DNA of 64,000 nt from Agrococcus sp. SGAir0287 (GTDB lineage Bacteria > Actinomycetota > Actinomycetes > Actinomycetales > Microbacteriaceae). Shown here piece by piece: positions 1-8,743 of this stretch (positions are counted from its first letter, which is position 1; each line of letters begins with the position of its first letter). Both the position numbers and the translations under genes were made by a program. The notes below the pieces were generated by a model, which saw only the letters and a program-made list of their open reading frames with translations, was not told the DNA's origin and did not search any database. The stretch covers positions 1,922,001-1,986,000 of the forward strand of contig NZ_CP027942.1 in the NCBI RefSeq assembly GCF_005484985.1. Direction: 5' to 3'.

Positions 1-120
1 CGCGAGCGAACGGTACGCCGCGCCGGTGTCGAGCAGGTGGAAGCCCAGCTGCTCCGCGGCGACCCGCGCGACGGACGACTTGCCCGAGCCCGCGGGCCCG
101 TCGATCGCGACGGTCGTCAC
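1..120 (-). CDS. cmk: Cytidylate kinase, N-terminal part (cut by window edge)
   Basis: Only the first 40 codons are inside the window. They begin at a GTG and carry a P-loop reading [11 protein letters not shown] at residues 6-16, followed by a segment ending [10 protein letters not shown], which is the start of bacterial CMP kinases (CMP/dCMP + ATP to CDP/dCDP + ADP). The GTG overlaps the TGA of the preceding prephenate dehydrogenase gene (GTGA), so translation is probably coupled. In actinobacteria cmk commonly follows scpA, scpB and the pseudouridine synthase gene, as here. The family call is firm; the rest of the gene cannot be seen. Confidence 0.88.
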   Translation of the reverse strand, partial: MTTVAIDGPAGSGKSSVARVAAEQLGFHLLDTGAAYRSLA

Positions 121-1196
121 GAGACCACCGCCCATCCGCGCGCGTCGAGGGCCTCGAGCAGGCGCTGCTCGGTCTCGGGCGCGATGAGGATCTCGGCGAC
201 GCCGAACTGCGCGCCCTCCGCGTGCTCGAGGCGCACGTCCTCCATGTTCACGTTGGCGTCTCCGATGTCGGTGAGGAGGCGGGCGAGCTGGCCCGGGCGG
301 TCGTCGACGCGCACGGCGATGCGCGTGAACCGCGAGCGCTGACCGTGCTTCCCGGGCAGTCGTTCGACGCCGGCGCGGCCGTCGGCGAGCACGTCCGCGA
401 GCGTGCGCCTGGCCCCCTCGCGGTCGACGTCGTCGAGCGCGTCGACGAGGCGATCGAGGTCGGCGCGCAGCGCTCGCAGCTGCTCGGCGACCGCCGGCGC
501 GTTCGCCGAGAGGATCTGCACCCAGAGCGCGGGATCGCTGCCAGCCACGCGCGTCACGTCGCGCACCCCCTGGCCGGCGAGGCGCAGCGCCTCGTCGGCG
601 GCGTCCTGCAGCCGCGCGCCCATGAGGGTCGAGACGAGCTGCGGCACGTGGCTCACGGTCGCGACGGAGCGGTCGTGCTCCTCCGGGTCCATCTCGATCG
701 GGATCGCGCCGAGGTCGAGGATGAGGTCGTCGACGACGCTGCCTCGCGCGTACGTGATCGCGTCGTGGTCGGCGACGACCCACGGGCGACCGACGAAGAG
801 GTCGGCGCGACCGGCGAGGGCGCCGGAGCGCTCGCGACCGGCCATGGGATGCGTGCCGAGGTATCGGCTCACGTCGGCGCCCGCCGCGCGCAGGTCGGCG
901 AGGATGGGCGCCTTGACGCTCGCGACGTCGATGACGACGGCGTCGCGGTGCGCGTCGAGCTCGCGCGCGACGACGTCGGCGGTGACGTCGGGCGGCACCG
1001 CGACGACGACCAGCACGGGAGCGTCGCCGAGCCCCGCGGGGCGCCCGGCGCCGTAGTCGGCGGCGAGCCGGACGGCCGTGGGGCTCACGTCGGCGAGCGT
1101 CACCTCCACGCCCAGCCGCGTCAGGCCCATCCCGATGGACGATCCGAGGAGTCCGGTGCCGACGATGCGCACGGGTCCGCGGAGTCGTTGGGTCAC
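117..1196 (-). CDS. tyrA: Prephenate dehydrogenase with C-terminal ACT domain
   Basis: Oxidative decarboxylation of prephenate to 4-hydroxyphenylpyruvate in tyrosine synthesis, cytosolic. The 359-residue protein opens with a Rossmann dinucleotide motif (GTGLLG, residues 13-18), continues through an all-helical dehydrogenase domain with the GTHPMAGRE motif, and ends in an ACT domain from about residue 284 ([11 protein letters not shown]), a usual site of feedback control by amino acids. The frame is open for 15 codons upstream, but the GTG at 1196 is preferred because homologues start near there and a TACCCT box lies exactly 6 bases upstream. Its stop overlaps the start of cmk. Confidence 0.93.
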   Translation of the reverse strand: MTQRLRGPVRIVGTGLLGSSIGMGLTRLGVEVTLADVSPTAVRLAADYGAGRPAGLGDAPVLVVVAVPPDVTADVVARELDAHRDAVVIDVASVKAPILADLRAAGADVSRYLGTHPMAGRERSGALAGRADLFVGRPWVVADHDAITYARGSVVDDLILDLGAIPIEMDPEEHDRSVATVSHVPQLVSTLMGARLQDAADEALRLAGQGVRDVTRVAGSDPALWVQILSANAPAVAEQLRALRADLDRLVDALDDVDREGARRTLADVLADGRAGVERLPGKHGQRSRFTRIAVRVDDRPGQLARLLTDIGDANVNMEDVRLEHAEGAQFGVAEILIAPETEQRLLEALDARGWAVVS

Positions 1197-1202
1197 CGGA
1201 CA

Positions 1203-1208
1203 AGGGTA
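1203..1208 (-). promoter_or_regulatory. -10 box of tyrA (leaderless type)
   Basis: TACCCT on the minus strand with 6 bases to the GTG start. At this distance transcription would begin at or next to the start codon. Confidence 0.5.
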
Positions 1209-1301
1209 CGCGACGGCCGGGCTCCGCCCGGCACCCGGCATGACCCGCTCGTCGAGGAGCGCCCGATCTCCTGCACGACCGGCCTCGAACGCTCCCCTGA
1301 C

Positions 1302-1354
1302 GGCTGGACGAGGAGGCCCCGAGCGAAGCGAGGAGCAGTTACGAGACCCCAGCC
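1302..1354. repeat. Imperfect palindromic intergenic repeat (GAGCGAAGCGAG type)
   Basis: The gap between the pseudouridine synthase gene and tyrA holds a 53-base element framed by GGCTGG and CCAGCC with GAGCGAAGCGAG at 1321-1332 in the middle and ACGAGACCCCAGCC at the end. It resembles the dispersed short repeat, built around GAGCGAAGCGAGG and TCTCGAAACC, that I recall from Microbacteriaceae genomes; this copy looks degenerate. Function is unknown. Confidence 0.5.
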
Positions 1355-1391
1355 ACCGCGAGCACGGCGGGCATCGCGACCTCGCCGCCGG

Positions 1392-2135
1392 TCAGCGCGC
1401 GAGCTTCAGGATCGCGCCCCGCTCCTCCTTCGTGAGCTCGCGCGTCGCGCCCGAGGCCAGGGTGCCGAGCGTCAGCGGGCCGAAGCGGCGGCGCACGAGG
1501 TCGACGACCGGGTGCCCGACGTGGTCGAGCATCCTGCGCACGATGCGATTGCGGCCGGAGTGGAGCGTGATCTCGAGCATCGACGCCTGCCGGCCGGGCG
1601 TGCCGACGATGCGGGCGCGGTCGGCGCGGATGAAGCCGTCCTCGAGCTCGAAGCCGTTGCGCAGCGTCCGCACGATGCGCGAGTCGACCCGACCGCGCAC
1701 CTTCGCGACGTACGTCTTCTCGACGCCGAACGAGGGATGCGCGAGCACGTTCGCCAGCTCGCCGTCGTTCGTGAGCAGCAGGAGGCCCGACGTGTCGAAG
1801 TCGAGCCTGCCGACGTTGTAGAGGCGCTCGTCGAACCCCGCGACGTAGGTGCGCAGGTCGGGCCGGCCGCGATCGTCGGCCATCGACGAGACGACCCCCG
1901 TGGGCTTGTTGAGCATGACGTAGCGCTTCGACACGTCGAGCTGCACGGGCGTGCCGTCGACGGTGACGCGCGCGTCGGGCGTGATGCGTCTGCCGAGCTC
2001 GGTGACGACCTCGCCGTCCACCTCGATGCGGCCCTCGACGATCATGTCCTCCACGACGCGTCGCGAGGCGACGCCCGCGGCCGCGAGCACCTTCTGCAGG
2101 CGCTCGCCCTCGGTCGACTGCACGTCGCCCGTCAT
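1392..2135 (-). CDS. rluB: RsuA/RluB-family rRNA pseudouridine synthase
   Basis: 247 residues. An S4 RNA-binding domain covers about residues 10-60, followed by the catalytic domain with the motif GRLDFDTSGLL (residues 109-119), in which Asp112 is the expected catalytic aspartate. The product isomerises a uridine in ribosomal RNA; by similarity the target is a 23S site (RluB-like) but the exact base cannot be read from sequence. Its ATG overlaps the scpB stop by 4 bases (ATGA), forming a run parA-scpA-scpB-rluB. Confidence 0.9.
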   Translation of the reverse strand: MTGDVQSTEGERLQKVLAAAGVASRRVVEDMIVEGRIEVDGEVVTELGRRITPDARVTVDGTPVQLDVSKRYVMLNKPTGVVSSMADDRGRPDLRTYVAGFDERLYNVGRLDFDTSGLLLLTNDGELANVLAHPSFGVEKTYVAKVRGRVDSRIVRTLRNGFELEDGFIRADRARIVGTPGRQASMLEITLHSGRNRIVRRMLDHVGHPVVDLVRRRFGPLTLGTLASGATRELTKEERGAILKLAR

Positions 2136-2764
2136 GCGTCGTCCTCGTCGGAGTCGGGCAGCAGCGGCGAGATGGGCGGCAGCTCCTCGATGGAGCCGAG
2201 ACCCATCTGCTGCAGCAGTAGGTCGGTCGTCTCGTAGTGGATCGCACCCGTCTCGGGGTCGGTGAACGCCTCCGTCACGAGCCCGCGGCTCAGCAGCGTG
2301 CGCACGACGGAGTCGACGTTCACGGCGCGGATGGCGGCGATCGCGCCGCGCGTGATCGGCTGCTTGTACGCGATGACCGCGAGCGTCTCGAGCGCCGCCT
2401 GCGACAGCCGCGTCGGCGTCTGCGTGAGCACGAATCCCTCGACGTCCGGGTCGTACGCCTCGCGCACGTAGAGGCGCCAGCCGCCGCCCACCTCGCGCAG
2501 CTCGAAGCCGCGCTCGGGCCCGTCGCCCTCGCCGTCGTAGTCGGCGCGCAGCGACGCCACGGCCTCGCGCACGGCGGCGACGGGTGCGCCGAGCGCGCTC
2601 GCGAGGTGCACGACGCCCTGCGGCTCGTCGGCGACGAGCAGGATGGCCTCGAGCCTGCGCACGAGAGGCAGGTGCGAGCGATCCGGCGCCTCGGGCTCGG
2701 TCGGCGCCGCGGCCGACGCGTCGGGCTGCGCCTGGTCGGATGCGGTGGCTGCGTCAGTGGTCAT
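2132..2764 (-). CDS. scpB: Segregation and condensation protein B
   Basis: 210 residues. After an Ala/Pro-rich N-terminal 30 residues the protein has the paired winged-helix fold of ScpB, with the typical LETLAVIAYKQPITRGAIAAIRG-like segment near residues 125-145 (here ending AIRAVN). ScpB bridges the kleisin ScpA and SMC in the condensin complex. It overlaps the end of scpA by 11 bases and is followed by the pseudouridine synthase gene with an ATGA overlap. Confidence 0.93.
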   Translation of the reverse strand: MTTDAATASDQAQPDASAAAPTEPEAPDRSHLPLVRRLEAILLVADEPQGVVHLASALGAPVAAVREAVASLRADYDGEGDGPERGFELREVGGGWRLYVREAYDPDVEGFVLTQTPTRLSQAALETLAVIAYKQPITRGAIAAIRAVNVDSVVRTLLSRGLVTEAFTDPETGAIHYETTDLLLQQMGLGSIEELPPISPLLPDSDEDDA

Positions 2765-3710
2765 AGTCGGCTCCCAGGGTGCTGAGCTGGTCGTCGCGGA
2801 AGTCGTGGCCGGTCCACGAGATCGAGAGCTCGCCGAGCGGCTCGACCTGCTCGAAGCCCAGCGCGCCGCGCCGGTAGAGCTCGAGGACGGCGAGGAAGCG
2901 TGCGACGACGACGCCGCGGCTCTCGGCGCCGGCGACGAGCTCGCGGAACGTCCGCGTGCCGCTGCCGCGCAGCACCGACACGACGTGCGCGGCCTGCTCG
3001 CGGATCGACACGAGCGGGGCGTGCAGATGCGCGAGGCCGACGGTGGGCACCTCGCGCGGCGTCATCGCGAGCAGCGCGAGCGCGGCGAAGTCGTCGGGCG
3101 AGAGCGTCCACCGCAGCTCGGGCGCGCGGTTGCGGAATCGCTCCTCGAGCCGCACGGTGCGCGCATGCCGCGTCGACTCGGCCGAGAGCCGCTCGTCGAA
3201 CCACGCCGCAGCGCTCTTGAACGCGCGGTACTGCAGCAGGCGCGCGAAGAGCAGGTCGCGCGCCTCGAGCAACGCGACGTCCTCCGCGTCGACGACCTCG
3301 CCGGCCGGCAGCAGGCTCGCGACCTTGAGGTCGAGCAGCGTCGCGGCGACGACGAGGAACTCGCTGGCCTCGTCGAGCATGCCGTCGCCGTCGAGCGTCG
3401 AGAGGTACGCGATGAAGTCGCTCGTGACCTGGCCGAGCGCGATCTCGGTGACGTCGAGCCGGCGATTGCCGATGAGCGTGAGCAGCAGGTCGAACGGCCC
3501 GTCGAAGTGGGGCTGGTGGATGCGGAAGCCGCCGGCGTCGTCCTGCGCGTCCGGACCGTCGTGGTCGCCGTCGGCGCTCGCGTCCGCGACCGCGTCCGTC
3601 AACGCCGCGTCGAGCGCGACTGCGGCATCCCGCTCGGTCGACGCCTCCGGGTCCGCCTCGGGCTGCGTCACCACGGGCTCAGGCGACGGCGCCGCGGGCG
3701 ACGAGCTCAC
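2754..3710 (-). CDS. scpA: Segregation and condensation protein A (kleisin)
   Basis: 318 residues. The kleisin N-terminal signature FDGPFDLLLTLI starts near residue 69 after an acidic, low-complexity leader of about 60 residues; a C-terminal winged-helix region follows. It closes the SMC ring with ScpB. The frame overlaps the 3' end of parA by 32 bases if the ATG at 3710 is used; a start inside the acidic leader cannot be excluded. Position directly after an orphan ParA matches the order known in mycobacteria (Rv1708-Rv1710). Confidence 0.92.
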   Translation of the reverse strand: MSSSPAAPSPEPVVTQPEADPEASTERDAAVALDAALTDAVADASADGDHDGPDAQDDAGGFRIHQPHFDGPFDLLLTLIGNRRLDVTEIALGQVTSDFIAYLSTLDGDGMLDEASEFLVVAATLLDLKVASLLPAGEVVDAEDVALLEARDLLFARLLQYRAFKSAAAWFDERLSAESTRHARTVRLEERFRNRAPELRWTLSPDDFAALALLAMTPREVPTVGLAHLHAPLVSIREQAAHVVSVLRGSGTRTFRELVAGAESRGVVVARFLAVLELYRRGALGFEQVEPLGELSISWTGHDFRDDQLSTLGADYDH

Positions 3711-4566
3711 GCGCGACCTGGCGGTACGCCTCGGAGGCGGAGTGCTCGGGCGCGTACTGCGTGATCGGCCGGCCCGCGACCGATGCGTCCGGGAACTTCA
3801 CCGTGCGGCGGATGACCGACTCGAGCACGGTGTCGCCGAACGCCTGCACGACGCGCTCGAGCACCTCGCGCGAGTGCAGCGTGCGGGAGTCGTACATCGT
3901 GGCGAGGATGCCGTCGAGGCGCAGCGCCGGGTTGAGGCGGTCCTGCACCTTGTCGATCGTCTCCTTGAGCAGGGCGACGCCGCGCAGCGCGAAGTACTCG
4001 CACTCGAGCGGCACGAGCACGCCGTGCGCCGCCGTGAGTGCGTTGACGGTGAGGAGGCCGAGGGAGGGCTGGCAGTCCACGAGGATGAGGTCGTACTCGT
4101 CGGACACCTGCCGCAGCACGCGGGCGAGGATCTGCTCGCGGGCGACCTCGCTGACGAGGTGCACCTCGGCGGCCGACAGGTCGATGTTCGCCGGGATGAC
4201 ATCGAGGCCGTCGACGCTCGAGCGCTGGATGGCCTCGTGCGTGTCGCGCTTCGAGGACAGCAGCAGGTCGTAGATCGTCGTCGCGTCGTGGTTGTCGATG
4301 CCGAGGCCGGCCGAGAGCGCACCCTGCGGATCGAAGTCGACCGCGAGCACCTTGCGGCCGTACTCGGCGAGCGATGCGCCGAGGTTGATGGTCGTCGTCG
4401 TCTTGCCGACGCCGCCCTTCTGGTTGCACATCGCGATGATGCGCGCGGGGCCGTGCCCCGTCAGCGGCTCCGGCACGGGGAACGCCCGCAGCGGTCGACC
4501 CGTGGGGCCCATGGCGGGAGCGTCGAGGCCAGGCAGCGCCGCCGTCTGCTCCGTCCCACCGCTCAT
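3679..4566 (-). CDS. parA: ParA-family ATPase (orphan, no ParB nearby)
   Basis: 295 residues with a deviant Walker A motif KGGVGKTT at residues 50-57, a Walker A' region VDFDPQGALSAGLG and Walker B ILVDCQPSLG. Such MinD/ParA ATPases position DNA or protein cargo on the nucleoid. No parB and no parS-like sequence is adjacent; the gene is the first of the scpA-scpB operon, so a role with the SMC-ScpAB complex is an inference from context. The first 40 residues are Pro/Gly-rich and variable. The start has a TAGACT box 7 bases upstream. Confidence 0.9.
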   Translation of the reverse strand: MSGGTEQTAALPGLDAPAMGPTGRPLRAFPVPEPLTGHGPARIIAMCNQKGGVGKTTTTINLGASLAEYGRKVLAVDFDPQGALSAGLGIDNHDATTIYDLLLSSKRDTHEAIQRSSVDGLDVIPANIDLSAAEVHLVSEVAREQILARVLRQVSDEYDLILVDCQPSLGLLTVNALTAAHGVLVPLECEYFALRGVALLKETIDKVQDRLNPALRLDGILATMYDSRTLHSREVLERVVQAFGDTVLESVIRRTVKFPDASVAGRPITQYAPEHSASEAYRQVARELVARGAVA

Positions 4567-4573
4567 GTGCTCG

Positions 4574-4579
4574 AGTCTA
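4574..4579 (-). promoter_or_regulatory. -10 box of the parA-scpA-scpB operon (leaderless type)
   Basis: TAGACT with 7 bases to the ATG of parA. No convincing -35 hexamer was seen. Confidence 0.5.
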
Positions 4580-4700
4580 GGCGCGGGGCGGGCGGCGACC
4601 CGACAGCCCGGGTGCGCGTGTATCTCAACCTCTGGTGGAAGGTTGTCGAGCGTGGCGCCAGCCCCTCGCGCGACGGATGCGCATCGGCCATCGTGAGGGC

Positions 4701-4952
4701 ATGGACCGCGACGACGAGCTCGAGCGCACGATGCTGCGCCTCGTCGACGAGCGTGCGCCCGATCGCACCATCTGCCCGAGCGACGTGGCCCGCGCGGTCG
4801 GTGACGCCGACTCGTGGCGCTCCCTCATGGATGCGACGCGCCAGGTCGCGGCACGGCTCGCGGACGCGGGCGAGGTCGAGGTCACCCAGCGCGGCGCGGT
4901 CGTCGACGTCCGCACGGCCCGCGGCCCCGTACGCATCCGCCGCCCGCGCTGA
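4701..4952 (+). CDS. DUF3253 family protein
   Basis: 83 residues, acidic, no membrane segment. The segment TICPSDVARAVG (about residues 24-35), the WRSLMDATRQVAARLADAG run and the ending VDVRTARGPVRIR match the DUF3253 family of small winged-helix-like proteins of unknown function. The open frame extends 22 codons upstream, but the ATG at 4701 fits the usual family start. It is a single gene between the divergent parA operon and the hairpin repeats. Confidence 0.7.
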   Translation: MDRDDELERTMLRLVDERAPDRTICPSDVARAVGDADSWRSLMDATRQVAARLADAGEVEVTQRGAVVDVRTARGPVRIRRPR

Positions 4953-4978
4953 CGCCTCGCCCAGCGCCCTCCGTCGTG

Positions 4979-5190
4979 CGAGACGCAGCACTCAGGCGTG
5001 GCTCGCGTCGGGCCGTTCTCGTCTCGCAGGCGATCCGGGGTGGCAGAGGGGCATCTTCCCTCCGCACCCCAGGATCACCTGCGAAGCGCAGCACCAGGGC
5101 GTGGCTCGAGTCGGTCCGTCCACGGTTCGCAGGCGATTCCGCCGCACGAGGGCGATCGTCCCTCCTGACCCGGGATCGCCTGCGAGACGT
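4979..5190. repeat. Tandem hairpin repeat, about 103-base units
   Basis: Two successive units each start with TCGCAGGCGAT (5024 and 5127) and fold back onto the complementary AGGATCACCTGCGA (5071-5084) or ATCGCCTGCGA (5175-5185). Both loops contain related GGGC-ATC-TCCCTCC sequence. Between them, GCGCAGCAC-CAGGGCGTGGCTCGAGTCGG (two parts, 5087-5115) repeats an earlier copy at about 4984-5012. No reading frame is conserved across the units, so this is non-coding. It lies just downstream of the nuclease-helicase gene; terminator, small RNA or mobile REP-like element are all possible. Confidence 0.65.
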
Positions 5191-5217
5191 GGACCGCGTG
5201 AGATCTCGCTCGCGGCG

Positions 5218-8200
5218 TCAGGAGCGGCCCGTGAGACGCAGGAAGCCCGAGAGCTGGGCAAGGCCGTCGGCCCTGTACGGCAGCGCGTCGGCGATGCGGG
5301 GCGAGTGCACGACGTACGCAGCCCACTGCGCTCGCGAGATCGCGACGTTGATGCGATTGCGCTGCAGCACGAAGTCGATGCCGCGCGGCGCGTCGTCCGC
5401 GCTCGACGCCGTGAGCGAGACGATCGCGATCACCGCCTCCTGACCCTGGAAGCGGTCGACGGTGCCGACCCGCGTCTCGGTCAGGCCCGCCGCGTCGAGC
5501 GTGCGCCGGAGGAGGTCGACCTGCGCGTTGTACGGCGCCACGACGATGACGTCGGCTGCCGTGAGCGGGCGGGGCTCGTCGGCGACGGAGGGGTCGAGCC
5601 ACGCCCTGCCGAGCTGCTCGCGCACGATCGCGACGACCGCCGCCGCCTCCTCGCGCGACTCGACGGCGTTGCCCTCGTGCGCGACGTCCACGACGTGGAC
5701 GCCGGGCGCAGGGCCGGCGAGCACCCGTCGGGCCGCGACGTCGGCGGCACGCAGCCGGCCCTCGTACGACAGCGCCGAGACCGCGTCGCAGAGCGTGGGA
5801 TGCATGCGCCACGACTCGGCCAGGAACACGCCGAGCCCCGGCGGCAGCACGTCGTGGCCGTCGGAGAGCCAGCCGAGCGCCGAGGCGTCGATCGGCTCGG
5901 GATGGTGCCCCTGGCTCACCTGCGGCAGCTGCTGCGGGTCGCCGAGCAGCAGCAGCCGGTTCGCGGCGACCGAGCAGGCGATCGTGTCGGCGAGCGAGTA
6001 CTGACCCGCCTCGTCGACGACGAGCAGGTCGAGCGCATGGCGCGGCACCTGCTCGGCATTCGCGAACGTCCACGACGTGCCGCCGAGGATGCGACCGCCC
6101 TCCCCCGCGAGGAACCCGGGGATGTCGCGGGCCTGCAGCGCGACGCCCGGCACGCTCGTCGAGCCCGATCGCGGCCGCTTGCCGACCCGGTCCTCCGGCA
6201 CGCCGAGCTCGATCGCGCGGCGCAGCAGATGCTCGACGACGTCGTGCGACTGCGCGACGACGCCGATGCGCCAGCCGTGCTCGACGAGCGCGCGCAGCAC
6301 CGTCGCCCCCACGTGGGTCTTGCCGGATCCCGGCGGACCCTGCACGGCGAGGTACGACCGATCCATCGCCGCGAGTGCGGCGACGATGCGCTCGGCGGGC
6401 GCGCCGTCGGCAGGCATGCCGCCCGCGATGCGCGGCGGCACGCGCCGCAGCACGTCGAGCATGGGATCGACGACAGGATCCGGCGAGCCGGCGACGCGCT
6501 CGCCCCACTCGAGGATCGCGGCGCGCTGCTTCGTCGTGGGGATGGGCCGGGGCGGCGTGAGCGCGATCGGCACCTGCGACCACCCCGCGCCCGATGGATC
6601 CCGCTCCTCGAGCTCGACCGTCCACGTGCCGGCATCCTCCTCGGCCGACACGACCGAGACCCAGGAGTGTGCACGGTACGCGGCGGGGGCGTCGTCCTCG
6701 CCGAACGGCGCGGGCGCCGGATACACCGCGAACGGCGCGTCGCCCGGACCGATGCGACTGCCTGCGAGCATCGGACCGACGAGACGGAGCCGACGCCGCA
6801 GCTGTCCGCGCGTCGGCATGCGCCACCCCTCCACGACCTCGACGGCGACGTCGGTGGGAGCGAGCACGTCGCGCTGATCCCGCCATTCGTCGACGTGCGA
6901 TCGCAAGCGCTCGAAGTGCATGACCCAATAGGCGACGTCCTCGCGGCGGTGGTACTCGACCGCGGCGGCGGCGAGGGCGGTCGCGCGCGCCTCGTCGTCG
7001 CGCTCGTCGGCCGGCACGCCCTCGATCCGTGCGCGGAGGCGGGCGTCGACGGCATCCTCGCGTGCGTCGAGCCGTGCCGATGCCGTGCCCTCCACCTCGA
7101 CCCGGCGCCAACGCGGCACGCCCAGCTCGTCGGCGCGAGCCGCGAGCCAGTCGCGCAGGCCCTTCGTCGCGGCGCAGTCGTACCGGTTGTAGTCGCCGAT
7201 CTCGGCGAGGAGCGCATCGGCGGCGCCGTCGTCGCCGTCGCCGCGCAGCCGCCCGACCTCCTCGTAGGCGACGATCGACGCCCCGCCGTCCTTCACGGCG
7301 CTGTCGCGCAGCCGGTCGCCCATGAAGAGCGGCTCGAGCCGCTTGAGGGAGTACGACGACTCCGAGATGCGCACGGCGCTGCGCACGATCGGGTACAGGT
7401 CGACGAGCAGGTCGGCGCGGAGGATGTCGTCGACCTCCTCCTCGCGCACGCCGTGCCGTGCGGCGATCGCGTGGAGGTGCGTCCGCTCGTAGGGCGCGTA
7501 GTGGTAGACGTGCAGGTCCGGCCAGCGGCGGCGGCGCTCGGCGAGCCAGTCGAGGAAGCCCTCGAGCGCGGCGCGCTCCTGCGCGAGGTCGTGCGCCCAG
7601 AAGGCGGTGAACGCCTCCTCGACCGTGTCGTAGGTCGTCGCGCCGAAGAGATAGTCGATGCCCCACTGCGATCCGCCGTCCCACCAGAGCGGATCGCCCT
7701 CGAAGTCGAAGAAGACGTCGCCCGGGCTCGGCTCGGGCAGCCTGCCGAGCGGGATGGGGTCGAAGACCGAGTAGGCGACTCCCGTGACGGGGGCGGCGAG
7801 CTGCATGCGAGCCTGCAGCCGCAGCGACGCGAGCGGCGCGTCGCCGATGCCTGCGACGCGACCCTCGGATGAGGCGAGCGCGTCGATCGTCGTGATGCCC
7901 GCCGTGCGCAGTCGCTCGCGCTGCGTCGAACGGAGTCCGGCGACGAGCAGCACGTCGCGCGTGCGCTCGACCTCGAGGGTGCACGTCGCGCACCGTCCGC
8001 ACTGCCGCACGCCAGGCGTGTCCCATGCGATCGGCTCGGCGGCGTCGAGGCGCTGCCCGAGCTGCTCGCGAAGGCGCGCGATGCGTGCAGCGAAGACGGG
8101 GAGCACGTCGGCGAGCCGATGCGTGGTCGTCTCGCCCGTGCCGAGCATGAGGTGCACCTCGTCGTGCACCGCCACGCACTCGCGCTGGAGCTCGAGCGCA

Positions 8201-8685
8201 TACGCGGCGAGCTGCAGGAGCGCCGTCGTCTTGGCGCTTCGTGCGAGCTTCGCGTCGTAGACGGCGTACGCCCACGCGCCGTCGGTTGCCGGCTCGCGCA
8301 CGAGGAAGTCGGCGAAGCCCATGAACCCGGTGGCCTCGTCGAGGAACGTCGCCTGGAAGACGACGTCGGCGCCGTCGTGCAGCGCCGCGAGCGAGGCGGC
8401 GCGCGCGGCCCGCAGCCCGTCCAGCGTCATGGGGTCGGGCCTCGCGATCTCGACGACGCGGAAGCTCGCATCGCGAGCGGCGCGGTCGCGGTAGCCCTGC
8501 AGGATGCGTTCCTCGTGCGCGTCGCCCAGCCTGCCGGCACGCGCGAGCATCGGATCGTCGTCGTCGTCGACCTTCGCGATGCGCCCGAGCTTCGCGTCGA
8601 GGGCGCGCAGCATCGCGAACTCGCACTCGCTCGCGGCCTTCAGGTCGCTCGCGCTGTGCAGCAGCAGACCGTCGCGCACGAACAT
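5218..8685 (-). CDS. TM0106-type RecB-like nuclease fused to RNase H-like domain and SF1 helicase
   Basis: 1155 residues, three modules. Residues 1-240: PD-(D/E)XK nuclease with VYDAKLAR and the RecB motif QLAAYALEL, plus Cys21 and a CGRCATC cluster near 228-234, spaced as in Cas4/AddB iron-sulfur nucleases. Middle: an RNase H/DEDD-like domain starting VFFDFEGDPLWW. C-terminal: SF1 helicase with Walker A GPPGSGKTH near residue 782, Walker B VVDEAGQ near 890, and RFQGQE plus NVAISRA motifs. Expected to cut and unwind nucleic acid; the biological role of this family is not established. The ATG at 8685 follows a TAGCGT box by 7 bases; upstream frame is spurious. Confidence 0.85.
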   Translation of the reverse strand: MFVRDGLLLHSASDLKAASECEFAMLRALDAKLGRIAKVDDDDDPMLARAGRLGDAHEERILQGYRDRAARDASFRVVEIARPDPMTLDGLRAARAASLAALHDGADVVFQATFLDEATGFMGFADFLVREPATDGAWAYAVYDAKLARSAKTTALLQLAAYALELQRECVAVHDEVHLMLGTGETTTHRLADVLPVFAARIARLREQLGQRLDAAEPIAWDTPGVRQCGRCATCTLEVERTRDVLLVAGLRSTQRERLRTAGITTIDALASSEGRVAGIGDAPLASLRLQARMQLAAPVTGVAYSVFDPIPLGRLPEPSPGDVFFDFEGDPLWWDGGSQWGIDYLFGATTYDTVEEAFTAFWAHDLAQERAALEGFLDWLAERRRRWPDLHVYHYAPYERTHLHAIAARHGVREEEVDDILRADLLVDLYPIVRSAVRISESSYSLKRLEPLFMGDRLRDSAVKDGGASIVAYEEVGRLRGDGDDGAADALLAEIGDYNRYDCAATKGLRDWLAARADELGVPRWRRVEVEGTASARLDAREDAVDARLRARIEGVPADERDDEARATALAAAAVEYHRREDVAYWVMHFERLRSHVDEWRDQRDVLAPTDVAVEVVEGWRMPTRGQLRRRLRLVGPMLAGSRIGPGDAPFAVYPAPAPFGEDDAPAAYRAHSWVSVVSAEEDAGTWTVELEERDPSGAGWSQVPIALTPPRPIPTTKQRAAILEWGERVAGSPDPVVDPMLDVLRRVPPRIAGGMPADGAPAERIVAALAAMDRSYLAVQGPPGSGKTHVGATVLRALVEHGWRIGVVAQSHDVVEHLLRRAIELGVPEDRVGKRPRSGSTSVPGVALQARDIPGFLAGEGGRILGGTSWTFANAEQVPRHALDLLVVDEAGQYSLADTIACSVAANRLLLLGDPQQLPQVSQGHHPEPIDASALGWLSDGHDVLPPGLGVFLAESWRMHPTLCDAVSALSYEGRLRAADVAARRVLAGPAPGVHVVDVAHEGNAVESREEAAAVVAIVREQLGRAWLDPSVADEPRPLTAADVIVVAPYNAQVDLLRRTLDAAGLTETRVGTVDRFQGQEAVIAIVSLTASSADDAPRGIDFVLQRNRINVAISRAQWAAYVVHSPRIADALPYRADGLAQLSGFLRLTGRS

Positions 8686-8692
8686 GCTCGTC

Positions 8693-8698
8693 ACGCTA
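8693..8698 (-). promoter_or_regulatory. -10 box of the nuclease-helicase gene (leaderless type)
   Basis: TAGCGT, 7 bases before the ATG at 8685. Confidence 0.5.
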
Positions 8699-8743
8699 TC
8701 GGCGACCACCGACGCGCGAGTCGCAAGCGCCGAGGCTGCCTGG

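Noticed and set aside
2956..7872. 1638-codon open frame on the plus strand
   Set aside because: Runs antisense through scpA, parA and the nuclease-helicase; high GC leaves the opposite frames open. Low-complexity Arg/Ala composition and no domain.
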